DNA of 64,000 bases, taken from Burkholderia sp. Bp9142. GTDB lineage: Bacteria; Pseudomonadota; Gammaproteobacteria; Burkholderiales; Burkholderiaceae. A model generated the notes under the pieces. That model did no database searches. It had not been told where the DNA came from and saw only the letters and a program-made list of their open reading frames with translations. Positions 45,810 to 54,580 of the stretch are shown here, piece by piece (the first letter of the stretch is position 1; each line of letters begins with the position of its first letter). A program made the position numbers and the translations under genes. The stretch lies in NCBI RefSeq assembly GCF_003853415.1, contig NZ_QTPP01000036.1:1-64000 (forward strand). Reading direction: 5' to 3'.

Positions 45810-46070
45810 GTGTACTCCAACCGGTTGGCCGCCGCGTTGTATTGCGTGGCGGCGAAAAATGCATCGCGCACATGATAGCCGGTCGGCGGGTCGATCCCGC
45901 AATCCATGCGCGCGGCGGCGTGCCGACGGGGCCCGGCACGGCCGCGCCGGCACGCCTCGGACGGTACAGCCCCAATTGCCCGCGCGCCGCCGGCCCAAAT
46001 CGACATACACTTGAGTATCGGTCGTCCGTCCCTATCTGGAAGGATGACGCATCGAGCAAGGAGCGGTTTC

Positions 46071-46700
46071 ATGACGACGAAGGTATTGCTGATTGGCGCG
46101 ACCGGCCGCACGGGCCGGGCCTGCGCGGATCTGCTGCTCGAGCAGCCGGAATTCGAGGTGACTGCGCTGGTACGCCGGCACGGCTATGCGCTGCCGGGCG
46201 CGAAGGTCGTCGAGGCCGATCTGACGGGCGATTTCTCGCACGCGTTCCAGGGCATCACGCACGTGATCTACGCGGCCGGCTCGGCGGAATCGGAAGGCCC
46301 CGCCGAAGAGGAGCAGATCGACCGCGACGCGGTCGCGCGCGCGGCCGAGCATGCGCTCGCCTACAACGTGCAGAAGCTGGTCGTGATCAGTTCGCTGACC
46401 GCGTACTGGCCGGAGCGCAGCGGCGACGCGCTGCGCCACTACTCGCAGATGAAGCGCGAAGGCGACGAGCACGTGATCGCGTCGGGCATCGACTACGTGA
46501 TCCTGCGCCCCGGCCCGCTCGCGGACGGCCCGGGCGTCGGCAAGATCGCGCTGACCGAGGCGCCGCTCGACGCGGCGCCGCCGGTGTCGCGCCAGGATGT
46601 CGCATGGGCCGCGATCGAGGCGATCAAGCTGGGCATCTCGCGCAAGGTCGTCGGCTTCGTCGGCGGCAGCGTGCCGATCGAACAGGCATTGCGCGCGTAA
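46071..46700 (+). CDS. NAD(P)-binding protein, atypical SDR / NmrA-like
   Basis: A 209-residue atypical SDR with the NAD(P) motif GATGRTGRAC near residue 9. Further features are VEADLTGDFSHAF, VIYAAGSAES and YVILRPGPLADGPG. Such proteins act as redox sensors, epimerases or flavin reductases. ATG at 46071 is preceded by AAGGAG; the longer upstream frame has no similarity. It converges with the peroxiredoxin gene, with GC-rich hairpin sequence in the 91-bp gap. Confidence 0.85.
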   Translation: MTTKVLLIGATGRTGRACADLLLEQPEFEVTALVRRHGYALPGAKVVEADLTGDFSHAFQGITHVIYAAGSAESEGPAEEEQIDRDAVARAAEHALAYNVQKLVVISSLTAYWPERSGDALRHYSQMKREGDEHVIASGIDYVILRPGPLADGPGVGKIALTEAPLDAAPPVSRQDVAWAAIEAIKLGISRKVVGFVGGSVPIEQALRA

Positions 46701-46791
46701 TGCATGCCCGCGCCGCCGCCGGGCGGCGCGTTGCGTCCGTGCCCGCGGCCCGCGATGCGGGCCGCTTTGCAGCAGGCTTGCTGCCCGCGGC

Positions 46792-47343
46792 TTACTGCTT
46801 CGGATGCGCGTCGGCCCACGCCTTCACCGCGCCGAGGGTGTTCTCGACGTGCTTGTCGGGCGACAGGCTCGTGTACTCGTACAGCACCTTCCCTTCCGGC
46901 GAAATCACATAGGACACGCGGTTCGCGCGATCGAGCGCGGGCAGCTTCGCGTCGTATTCGCGGATGATCTTCGCGTCCGGATCGGCCGCGACCGGGAACT
47001 TGCTGCGGCACTCGCTCACCGAGAACCGGGTCAGCGTGTCGATGTTGTCGGCGGATACGCCGATCACCGTCGCACCGTAAGCCTTGTAACGATCGACCGC
47101 ATCCGCGAACGCATGCGCCTCGATGGTGCAACCCTTCGTGAACGCGGCCGGGTAGAAGTACAGCACGACCGGCCCGCGCTTCAGCGCATCGGCGAGCGAG
47201 TACGTGTAAGTCTTGCCGCCCAGCGACGCCTGCGTCGTAAAGCCGGGCGCCGTGTCGCCCGGCTTCAGTTCCGCCTGCGCGACCCGCGCATGACTGGGCA
47301 CCAGCAGCGCCGCCGCGGCGCCCGCCAACAGTTTTCGCTTCAT
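46792..47343 (-). CDS. Secreted peroxiredoxin (AhpC/TSA, Prx-like)
   Basis: A 183-residue peroxiredoxin with a signal peptide (LLAGAAAALLVPSHARVAQA), so it should reduce peroxides in the periplasm. The peroxidatic cysteine is Cys72 in FTKGCTIEAHAF, which fits the Prx TxxC motif. A second cysteine, Cys112 in SVSECRSKF, could be the resolving one, unlike BCP/PrxQ where it is five residues away. ATG at 47343 is chosen with GAGGA upstream; another ATG lies four codons earlier. Confidence 0.87.
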   Translation of the reverse strand: MKRKLLAGAAAALLVPSHARVAQAELKPGDTAPGFTTQASLGGKTYTYSLADALKRGPVVLYFYPAAFTKGCTIEAHAFADAVDRYKAYGATVIGVSADNIDTLTRFSVSECRSKFPVAADPDAKIIREYDAKLPALDRANRVSYVISPEGKVLYEYTSLSPDKHVENTLGAVKAWADAHPKQ

Positions 47344-47529
47344 CTGCGTCCTCATTTCTTATAAAGTCAGCCTCGATGTAGGCCACACCGGCGTTCGCCT
47401 GTCGAACACCGGTGTGCACAACCCGGTCGAGCGGCAGCGCCAGCCGCCGCCGGCCGGTTAAAGATTCCGCGCCGCCTGCCGTTATTCCTTCCGGACAACC
47501 GGTTCCAGCCCTTCACGTCAGCGAGACAC

Positions 47530-49362
47530 ATGGAAGCCAACAGGAAACAGACGCCACGCAAGGGCTCCTGGCGCAATGCCTTGCATACGCTGCGCCGCTT
47601 CGCCTGGTCGGGCGGCGCGCTGATGCCTGCGCGCGCCGGCACGCCGCGACGCGACGACACCGTGCGCAACTGGCTGGAACAGACGGTCGGCACGGTGGAT
47701 TTCCTCGCCCATGTCGACCGCGAGCTGCGCTTTCTGTACGTATCCGACGCGAGCCTGCGCTTCATCGGTTATCACCGCGACTACCTGCACACGCTGACGC
47801 TGCGCGACCTGATCGCGGAACAGGATACCGCGGCGCTCGAAGGCCTGCTTGCGCGCGCCGCGCGTTCCGGCCAGGTCGAGAAGGCGACGATGTGCATCGT
47901 GAAGTCGCTCACCTACCCGCTCGACGTCGAGATCCGCGCGTTCAAGAGCCGCCACCACGGCGTCGACGGCTTCGCGATCGCGGCGTTCGACGTGTCGGCC
48001 TGGCGCGCGCTCGAAGCCCGCCTGACGTACGAGATGCATCACGACCCGATGACGGGGCTCGACAACCTGTCCGCGCTCGTGCCCGCGCTGATGCGCGCGC
48101 AGGAGGCCGCCGACGAGAGCGGCACGTGCGCGGCGCTGCTGCTGCTCGACCTCGACGACTACCAGCGCATCAATCGCGCACTCGGCTACGACGCCGGCGA
48201 CACGCTGCTGCGCGACACCGCGCAGCGGCTGCAGGCGCTCGTCGCGCCCGGCGAGCAACTCGCGCGCGTCGCGAGCGACAAGTTCGCGATCGTGTTCACC
48301 GCACCGGACCGCACGCGCGCAAGCGACGCCGCGGACGCGCTCGCGCGCCGGCTGCAGGCCGCGGTGCGCGAACCCTACGCGTACCAGGGGCAGACCGTGC
48401 ACCTGTCCGCGAGCATCGGCATCGCGCTGTACCCGGATGAACGCGCGGCGCCCCATCGCGCGCAGCACCACAGCCCGCTGCTGCGCCGCGCCGACCATGC
48501 GCTCGCGCAGGCAAAGGCGTCGGGCGGCAATGCGCTCGCGTTTCACGAGCCGGTCGGCGACCCGGCCGACGCGGAACGGCTCAAGCTCGAGGCCGACCTG
48601 TACGACGGCGTGCGCAACGGCGAGTTTTCGCTCCATTTCCAGCCGATCACGCGCAGCCAGTCCGGCGCGGTGGACGGCGTCGAGGCGCTGATCCGCTGGC
48701 GTCATCCGGTGCACGGCCTCGTGCCGCCGGCGACCTTCATTCCGCTCGCCGAATCGATCGGCCTGATCAACTATCTCGGCAACTGGGTGCTCAAGGCCGC
48801 GTGCATGCAGCTCGTCGCCTGGGATCGCCAGGGGCTCGCGCTGCAGTATGTGGCGGTCAACGTGTCGCCGCAGCAGTTCCGCGACCCGCGCTTCACGCAG
48901 AGCGTGCGCGAGGCGATCGCGCTGACGGGCATCGACCCGCGCCGCATCGTGCTGGAAATCACCGAGAGCCTGCTGATGCACGATCCCGTGCAGGCGAAGG
49001 TGCTGCTCGAGGAGCTGACCGAGCTCGGCATCCGCTTCGCGATCGACGATTTCGGTACCGGCTATTCGAGCCTCGCGTACCTGCAGCGCTTCCCGCTCGC
49101 GAAGCTGAAGATCGACCGCAGCTTCGTCGAGAACCTGCTGACGTCGCGCAACGATCGCGCGATCGTGTCGGCGGTGGTCGGCCTCGCGCAGACGCTCGAG
49201 CTCGAGCTCGTCGCGGAAGGCGTCGAGACCGAGGCGCAGCGCGAGCTGCTGACCGAGATGGGCTGCAACCATATCCAGGGCTGGCTCGTCTGCCAGGCGC
49301 TGCCGTCCGAGGAGCTCGCGCGGCGCTTCGAGGCACGGCAACTGCGCCTGCACGCCGCCTGA
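47530..49362 (+). CDS. PAS-GGDEF-EAL protein, probable c-di-GMP phosphodiesterase
   Basis: A 610-residue cytoplasmic signalling protein. A PAS domain spans about 45-165 (FLAHVDRELRFLYVSDASL), a GGDEF domain about 170-335 and an EAL domain about 350-605. The GGDEF site is degenerate (ARVASDKFAIVF), so it should not make c-di-GMP. The EAL domain keeps the metal and catalytic residues: EALIRW, VNVSPQQF, EITESLL, DDFGTGYSSLAYLQ, KLKIDRSF and EGVE. It should hydrolyse c-di-GMP. The HDOD gene follows after 25 bp, probably in one operon. Confidence 0.9.
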   Translation: MEANRKQTPRKGSWRNALHTLRRFAWSGGALMPARAGTPRRDDTVRNWLEQTVGTVDFLAHVDRELRFLYVSDASLRFIGYHRDYLHTLTLRDLIAEQDTAALEGLLARAARSGQVEKATMCIVKSLTYPLDVEIRAFKSRHHGVDGFAIAAFDVSAWRALEARLTYEMHHDPMTGLDNLSALVPALMRAQEAADESGTCAALLLLDLDDYQRINRALGYDAGDTLLRDTAQRLQALVAPGEQLARVASDKFAIVFTAPDRTRASDAADALARRLQAAVREPYAYQGQTVHLSASIGIALYPDERAAPHRAQHHSPLLRRADHALAQAKASGGNALAFHEPVGDPADAERLKLEADLYDGVRNGEFSLHFQPITRSQSGAVDGVEALIRWRHPVHGLVPPATFIPLAESIGLINYLGNWVLKAACMQLVAWDRQGLALQYVAVNVSPQQFRDPRFTQSVREAIALTGIDPRRIVLEITESLLMHDPVQAKVLLEELTELGIRFAIDDFGTGYSSLAYLQRFPLAKLKIDRSFVENLLTSRNDRAIVSAVVGLAQTLELELVAEGVETEAQRELLTEMGCNHIQGWLVCQALPSEELARRFEARQLRLHAA

Positions 49363-49387
49363 CGCGCGGCGAACCGGACAAATCCGT

Positions 49388-50899
49388 ATGTCAATCACCG
49401 AACACCTGTCCCGCTCGGCGCTGCTCGACAAACTGTGGGCCCGGATGAACGAACGGGGCGACTTCCCGCTGCTGTCGGAATCGCTGCGCGCGACAATGGC
49501 CGCGATGAAGAACGACGACCTCGACTTCACCGCGCTCGTGCGCGTCGTGCTGTCGGACTTCGCGCTCACGCAGAAGGTGCTGCGGCTCGCGAATTCCGCA
49601 ATGTACATGGCATTCGGCGGCAACATCACGACCGTCACGCGAGCACTGATGGTGCTCGGCATGGACACGGTCGGCCATCTCGTCGTCGGGCTGAAGCTCG
49701 TCGACCACTTCCATCACAGCACGCCGCGCCGCATCGACGCGAAACTCGAGCTGAACCGCGCGCTGCTGTCCGGCTGCGTCGCCCGCAAGCTGACCGAGCA
49801 TGCGGAGCTGCGCGGCGGCGAGGAAGCCGTCGTCTGCACGCTGATGCGCCAGGTCGGCAAGCTGCTGGTGGTCTGCTATCTCGACAGCGAATGGGACCGG
49901 ATCCGCCGCCGCGCCGCCGAGCTGAACGGCGACGAAGCGGCCGCGTGCATCGACGTGCTGGGCGTCGGCTTCGACGAGATCGGCCTCGAGGCCGCCGCGA
50001 GCTGGCGGCTGCCCGACGTGATCCGCGCCGGGATGGCCGACGGCGACGGTCGCGCCGCGCACGCCGACAGGCTCGACGAGGATGACGATGACGACGACCG
50101 CCGCCGCGCCCCCGATGCATCGGCCGACGACAGCCCCGACCGCGTGCACTGGCTGCGCGCGGTGAGCCGCTGCTCGACCGACTTCGCCAGTGCGCTCACG
50201 ATGCCCGCGAGCCCGCAGCGCGACGCGCGCATCGCGGCACTTGCGCAGCACTACGGCACGGCGCTGGAGATCGATTCCGACGCGCTCGTCGAGATCGCCG
50301 ACCGCCTCGCGCGCGAGGAAGCGAGCGACACGGTGATGCGCGAGATCGTCGAGCTGCGCGCGAACGCCGATGCGATCGCACGGGCGCAGGCCGAGCCCGA
50401 GGCGTGCCTCGAAGCCGGCCTCGCGGACCTGCGCGCGCTGCCGTCCGAGCACGTGCTGACGCCGGTGCTCGCGCTCGCGTCGGAAAGCCTGCTCGCGGGC
50501 CTCGCGTTCACGCGCACCGTGATGTTCGTGCGACGAGACGACGGCAGGTTCGCCGCGCGTCTCGGCTTCGGCCCGGGCGTCGATGCGGCGCTCGACCGGC
50601 TGTGCTTCGACGAGCGCTTCGAGCCGGATGTCTTCCACCTCGCGATCACGAACTCGGTCGGCATCTTCATCGAGCAGGCGCAGGAGCCGAAGATGGTGAA
50701 GCGCCTGCCCGCGTGGTACCTCGATGCGCTGGAAGATACGCGCGCATTCGTGCTGCTGCCCGTGCGCGTCGGCACGAAGACCGTCGCGCTTCTGTACGGC
50801 GACTGGGCCGGCGCGCAGCCCGCGCGCAAGATCACGCAGCAGGAGATGAGCGTGCTCAACGAGCTCGCGCGCGAACTGGGGCGGTTCTTCCCCGCGTGA
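49388..50899 (+). CDS. HDOD-domain signalling protein with GAF-like C-terminus
   Basis: A 503-residue protein. The HDOD domain (about residues 10-230) has the typical LVRVVLSDFALTQKVLRLAN near the front and TRALMVLGMDTVGHLVVGLK in the middle. A linker rich in Asp (DEDDDDDDRRR near residue 235) separates it from a helical segment. The C-terminal third resembles a GAF-like sensor (RTVMFVRRDDGRFAARLGFG). HDOD proteins are non-catalytic relatives of HD-GYP and often work with c-di-GMP proteins. It lies directly after the EAL gene. Confidence 0.87.
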   Translation: MSITEHLSRSALLDKLWARMNERGDFPLLSESLRATMAAMKNDDLDFTALVRVVLSDFALTQKVLRLANSAMYMAFGGNITTVTRALMVLGMDTVGHLVVGLKLVDHFHHSTPRRIDAKLELNRALLSGCVARKLTEHAELRGGEEAVVCTLMRQVGKLLVVCYLDSEWDRIRRRAAELNGDEAAACIDVLGVGFDEIGLEAAASWRLPDVIRAGMADGDGRAAHADRLDEDDDDDDRRRAPDASADDSPDRVHWLRAVSRCSTDFASALTMPASPQRDARIAALAQHYGTALEIDSDALVEIADRLAREEASDTVMREIVELRANADAIARAQAEPEACLEAGLADLRALPSEHVLTPVLALASESLLAGLAFTRTVMFVRRDDGRFAARLGFGPGVDAALDRLCFDERFEPDVFHLAITNSVGIFIEQAQEPKMVKRLPAWYLDALEDTRAFVLLPVRVGTKTVALLYGDWAGAQPARKITQQEMSVLNELARELGRFFPA

Positions 50900-50967
50900 C
50901 GCAAGCGGCACGCGACCGGCGGCCGCCCCGCCGGCACGTGTGCGACACGCGGTGCCCCAAACGCAAA

Positions 50968-50987
50968 CCGGCCGCGAAAGCGGCCGG
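50968..50987. terminator. GNRA-loop hairpin between convergent genes
   Basis: Stem CCGGCCGC / GCGGCCGG with loop GAAA, between the HDOD gene and the leftward binding-protein gene. No T-run. It is a stable stem that may end both transcripts. Confidence 0.5.
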
Positions 50988-51013
50988 CTGCATCGTGCGA
51001 CGGATCGAAACGC

Positions 51014-51808
51014 TTACTTGAGCGTGACCGGCACGCTGAAGTACTTCTTCGCGAGGTTGTCGATCGTGCCGTCGGCCTTCAGCTCCTTCAGCGCCTGATC
51101 GAGCGCCGTCTTCAGCGCCGCGTCGTTCTTGCGCAGGCCGAAGCCGACGCCCGAGCCGAGGATCTCGGCATCGCTGACCGTGCCGCCGGCGAAGCCGAAG
51201 CCCTGGCCTTGCGGCTTCGACAGGAAGCCCTTCGAGCCCGCTTCCGAATCCTGGAACGTCGCGTCGAGACGGCCCGACTTCAGGTCGGCGTAGGCCAGGT
51301 CCTGCGTCTGGTACGGCACGACTTCGACGCCGGCCGGCGCCCACTTCTTCTTCGCGTACGCTTCCTGGATCGTGCCCTGCAGCACGCCGACGCGCTTGCC
51401 CTTCAGTGCCTGCTGGGTCGGCATCAGGCCGCTGCCCTGCTTCGCGATCAGCTGGTTCGGGATCGTGTAGATCGGATCGGTGAACGCGATCGCGTGCTTG
51501 CGCTGGTCGGTGATCGTCATGTCCGAGTTGATCGCGTCGAACTTGCGCGCCTGCAGTGCGGGGATCAGGCCGTCGAAGTCGTTCTCGACCCACACGCACT
51601 TCGTCTTCAGCTTCGCGCACACCGCGTTGCCGATGTCGATGTCGAAGCCGGTCAGCTTGCCGTCGGGCGTCTTGTATTCGAACGGCGCGTACGAGGCCTC
51701 GACGCCGAACCGGATCTCCTTCAGATCCGCAGCCATCGCGCTGCCTGCCGCCACGGCCGATGCCGCCACTACCGCGTGCGCGGCCACTTTACGCCAATCC
51801 AACTTCAT
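51014..51808 (-). CDS. Cationic amino acid ABC substrate-binding protein (ArgT/HisJ/AotJ-like)
   Basis: A 264-residue periplasmic binding protein of SBP family 3. It has a signal peptide (VVAASAVAAGSAMA-AD) and the family signature GFDIDIGNAVCAKLK. Ligand-site features include NSDMTITDQRKHAIAFTDP. Its form is that of ArgT/HisJ/AotJ, binding arginine, lysine, ornithine or histidine. It is the probable receptor for the HisQMP-like complex at 61.4-63.6 kb, which has no binding protein beside it. ATG at 51808 was chosen for GGAG upstream. Confidence 0.92.
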   Translation of the reverse strand: MKLDWRKVAAHAVVAASAVAAGSAMAADLKEIRFGVEASYAPFEYKTPDGKLTGFDIDIGNAVCAKLKTKCVWVENDFDGLIPALQARKFDAINSDMTITDQRKHAIAFTDPIYTIPNQLIAKQGSGLMPTQQALKGKRVGVLQGTIQEAYAKKKWAPAGVEVVPYQTQDLAYADLKSGRLDATFQDSEAGSKGFLSKPQGQGFGFAGGTVSDAEILGSGVGFGLRKNDAALKTALDQALKELKADGTIDNLAKKYFSVPVTLK

Positions 51809-52165
51809 CAGGTGTTCTCCTCGATACTCGAATGTTCCGGAACTACGGGCGCATGCATCATTGCAGGGTCGGATGACAACGACAATCCCGATGCCGCGCC
51901 TTGATGCGGCGCAACAGCCGCAAGGCCGCGATTGTACCAATCCGCGCGGCCCGATACGCCAAAGCAGCCGCCGGCGCGCGATGCTGCGCTGCGTGCGCCG
52001 GCGACGACCGGGCGGCCCATCGAAACTGCAAGACGATGTCGCAAATACGCAAGCGCGACGCGCGGGCCGTCTGCGCGGCGTGTGCGGGCGTCATCGTAAA
52101 TCGGGGATGCCGCGCGGCGACGCGCGGGCCGCGGATCACCGCAGCCGCGCGCAACCGGTCACGGG
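51809..52165. other. Gene-free stretch between binding protein and astE
   Basis: About 357 bp, GC-rich in the astE-proximal part. No gene is seen. It holds the promoter of the binding-protein gene; its terminator content is unclear. Confidence 0.4.
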
Positions 52166-53218
52166 TCAGACGAGTGCGGCGAGCGTGTCGCGCGTCGTGT
52201 CGACGACGAGCAGGCCCGCGCGCAAACCCGGCTTCACCGTCGGATTCGGGAACACGATGCGCTCCTCGTCGTGCTTCACCGTGTAGCGGTAGTCGCCGTC
52301 CTGCGCGAGCACGGTGCCTCGCGCGAACGCGGTGAAGTTCGCGACGTCGGCCGCGACGAACAGCTCGAGCGCGTCGCTCTGCTTCGTGATCTGGTCGATC
52401 ACGGTGAACACGCGCGGCAACGGCGGATGGCCGCCCCGAGCGTCGACATCGCGAGGGGCGCCCGACACGAGCCTGCGCACCCCACGGTCGGCCGGCGCGA
52501 AGCGCGACAGGTCGTTCTGGCCGAACGGCCGCACCTTGCCGAGCTCCAGCGTGCATGCGAGCGCACCGCACTGCTCGGCCGTGAAGTGCGAATACGTGTT
52601 GCCCTTCGCGGTATGCAGCAGCACGGCGGCGATGCGCGCGTCGCCGAGCCATTCGATCATCGCGCGGGTCGGCGGCGTGCCCGTGTGCGGCAGCAGCGCG
52701 AACTGCTCGAACACCGAGGCGCGGATCGCCGTATGCATGTCGACGTGCCAGCGCGAACCGCCCGCCGGCGCGGCCGCGAAGAACGCGGCGGCGGCCGCTT
52801 CGAGCTGCTTCGCGCGCGGCGCTTCGCGGCTCGCCGGCACTTGCGCGTGACGACCGCTGAACAGGCGGTTCAGGTCGTCGTCGAGATAGCGTTCGCCCGC
52901 GCGCATCGCCGGCACGTTGCCGAGCACGACGAGCAGCCGGCACGCGAGCGGCAGCGTGCCCGCTGCGAGATCATGCACGAGCATCGACAGCAGCTCGATC
53001 GGCGCGGTCTCGTCGCCATGCACGCCGGCCGACACGAGCACGCTCGCGCGCGCCGAAGCATCGGCATGGTCGCCAGCCGCCGGCTCGAGCGCGAGCAGCC
53101 CGTCGCCGAGCCATTGCCAGCGCACCGCACCGTCCGCGCACGCGCCGTCCTTCACGTCCGGCGCGTCACCCGCGAGCGTGAACGCGAGGAAGTCGTCGAG
53201 CAGCGCGGCGGCCGACAT
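52166..53218 (-). CDS. astE: Succinylglutamate desuccinylase AstE
   Basis: A 350-residue zinc enzyme, last step of the AST pathway: succinylglutamate to glutamate and succinate. Zinc ligands are in SAGVHGDETAPIELL (His and Glu) and WHVDMHTAIR, and the catalytic glutamate is in ACTLELGKVRPFG. NRLFSGRH is the family substrate motif. ATG at 53218 lies 8 bp after astB; an ATG at 53242 would overlap astB by 17 bp and is an alternative. It is the last gene of the minus-strand ast operon. Confidence 0.93.
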   Translation of the reverse strand: MSAAALLDDFLAFTLAGDAPDVKDGACADGAVRWQWLGDGLLALEPAAGDHADASARASVLVSAGVHGDETAPIELLSMLVHDLAAGTLPLACRLLVVLGNVPAMRAGERYLDDDLNRLFSGRHAQVPASREAPRAKQLEAAAAAFFAAAPAGGSRWHVDMHTAIRASVFEQFALLPHTGTPPTRAMIEWLGDARIAAVLLHTAKGNTYSHFTAEQCGALACTLELGKVRPFGQNDLSRFAPADRGVRRLVSGAPRDVDARGGHPPLPRVFTVIDQITKQSDALELFVAADVANFTAFARGTVLAQDGDYRYTVKHDEERIVFPNPTVKPGLRAGLLVVDTTRDTLAALV

Positions 53219-53225
53219 GCGGGAC

Positions 53226-54566
53226 TCAGCGCTGGAAATCATAAAGCGACCCGACGCGCAGGATCTGCGTGAGCGCGTCGAGCGCCGTGCGCGATTCGTC
53301 GAGCAGCGTCGGATCGGCGAGGTCTTCCGGTGCGAGACGGTCGCGGTAGTGCTTCTCGATCCACGCGTCGAGCGACGCGAACAGCGTGTCGTTCATCCAC
53401 ACGTTCGACGTGACGGCCGCACGCTCGGCGTCGTTCAGCACGACGCGCAGGCGCAGGCACGCGGGGCCGCCGCCGTTCTTCATGCTTTCGCGCAGGTCGA
53501 ACACGAGCACGTCGCGGATCGGGCCGTTGCCGACCGCGAGCTGGTCGAGATAGGCGGCGACGTTCGCGTTCTCGCGGCATTCCTGCGGCACGACGAGCAC
53601 CTGCGAGCCGTCCGCGCGCGACAGCAGCTGGCTGTTGAACAGATACGACGTGACCGCGTCGTTCACGCTCACGGCCGCGTCGAGCACCTCGATCACGTTC
53701 AGGCGCGCGCCGCGCGCATCGAGCGCGGCCGTCAGCGTGTCGTAGATCGCCTGCTTGTTGACGAACGCGCGCTCGTGCGTGAACAGCGTGTCGCGGTTGC
53801 CGACCGAGATCACGTCGTTGTGGAACACGCCCGCATCGATCACGTCCGGATCCTGCTGCGCATAGACCGTCGCCGTTTCGTCAAGACCATGGCGATGCGC
53901 GACCGCGCGGCTCGCCTCGAAGGTCTGGCGCGCCGGGAAGCGCTTCGGCTCCGGCCCGCGGCGGTATTCCGCGCGGCCGTACACGAAGAACTCGACGCCC
54001 GGCTGGCCGTATTCCGCGCAAAAGCGCGTATGGTTCGCCGCGCCTTCGTCGCCGAGCGCCGGCGTGCCCGTCAGCGCCTCGTGCACCGCGAAGTGCGCGG
54101 GATCGGCGAACAGCGTCGACAGCGTGCGGCGCGTCGCTTCGTGCTCGATCGCGCGATGCAGCTTGCTGCACAGGTTGGCCGGCGTGAAGTGCACGCGGCC
54201 GTCGCTCGTGTCGGCCGACGGGCTGACGGTGGCCGCGTTCGCGGTCCACATCGCCGACGCCGAGCTCGCCGCGGCGAGCAGTTCGGGCGCCTGCTTCGCG
54301 GCCTTCGCGATCACGTCCGCGTCCTTGCCGGAGAAGCCCAGCTCGCGCAATAGGCGCAGCGACGGCCGCTCCTGCGGCGGCAGCACGCCTTGCGCGAAGC
54401 CGAGATCCGCGAGTTGCTTCATCTTGCGCAGCCCCTGCTTCGCGGCCGCCTTCGGATTCGCGGCCGACTTCTCGTTGTTGAGCGACGCCACGTTGCCGAA
54501 CGACAGCCCGGCGTAGTTGTGGGTCGGGCCGACGAGTCCGTCGAAATTGGCTTCTTGTGCGTTCAT
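53226..54566 (-). CDS. astB: N-succinylarginine dihydrolase AstB
   Basis: A 446-residue amidinotransferase-fold enzyme that hydrolyses N-succinylarginine to succinylornithine, ammonia and CO2. It begins NAQEANFDGLVGPTHNYAGL, the AstB N-terminus. The catalytic cysteine is in GGGPACLRLRV, with family histidines in GVFHNDVISVGNRDT and elsewhere. The reading frame is open far upstream into astD, but ATG at 54566 with GAGGGAAC fits. It lies 14 bp after astD. Confidence 0.95.
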   Translation of the reverse strand: MNAQEANFDGLVGPTHNYAGLSFGNVASLNNEKSAANPKAAAKQGLRKMKQLADLGFAQGVLPPQERPSLRLLRELGFSGKDADVIAKAAKQAPELLAAASSASAMWTANAATVSPSADTSDGRVHFTPANLCSKLHRAIEHEATRRTLSTLFADPAHFAVHEALTGTPALGDEGAANHTRFCAEYGQPGVEFFVYGRAEYRRGPEPKRFPARQTFEASRAVAHRHGLDETATVYAQQDPDVIDAGVFHNDVISVGNRDTLFTHERAFVNKQAIYDTLTAALDARGARLNVIEVLDAAVSVNDAVTSYLFNSQLLSRADGSQVLVVPQECRENANVAAYLDQLAVGNGPIRDVLVFDLRESMKNGGGPACLRLRVVLNDAERAAVTSNVWMNDTLFASLDAWIEKHYRDRLAPEDLADPTLLDESRTALDALTQILRVGSLYDFQR

Positions 54567-54580
54567 CGTCGTTCCCTCGA

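Noticed and set aside
47518..49668. Long minus-strand frame opposite the EAL and HDOD genes
   Set aside because: Antisense to proteins with complete EAL motifs; composition is typical of a shadow frame.
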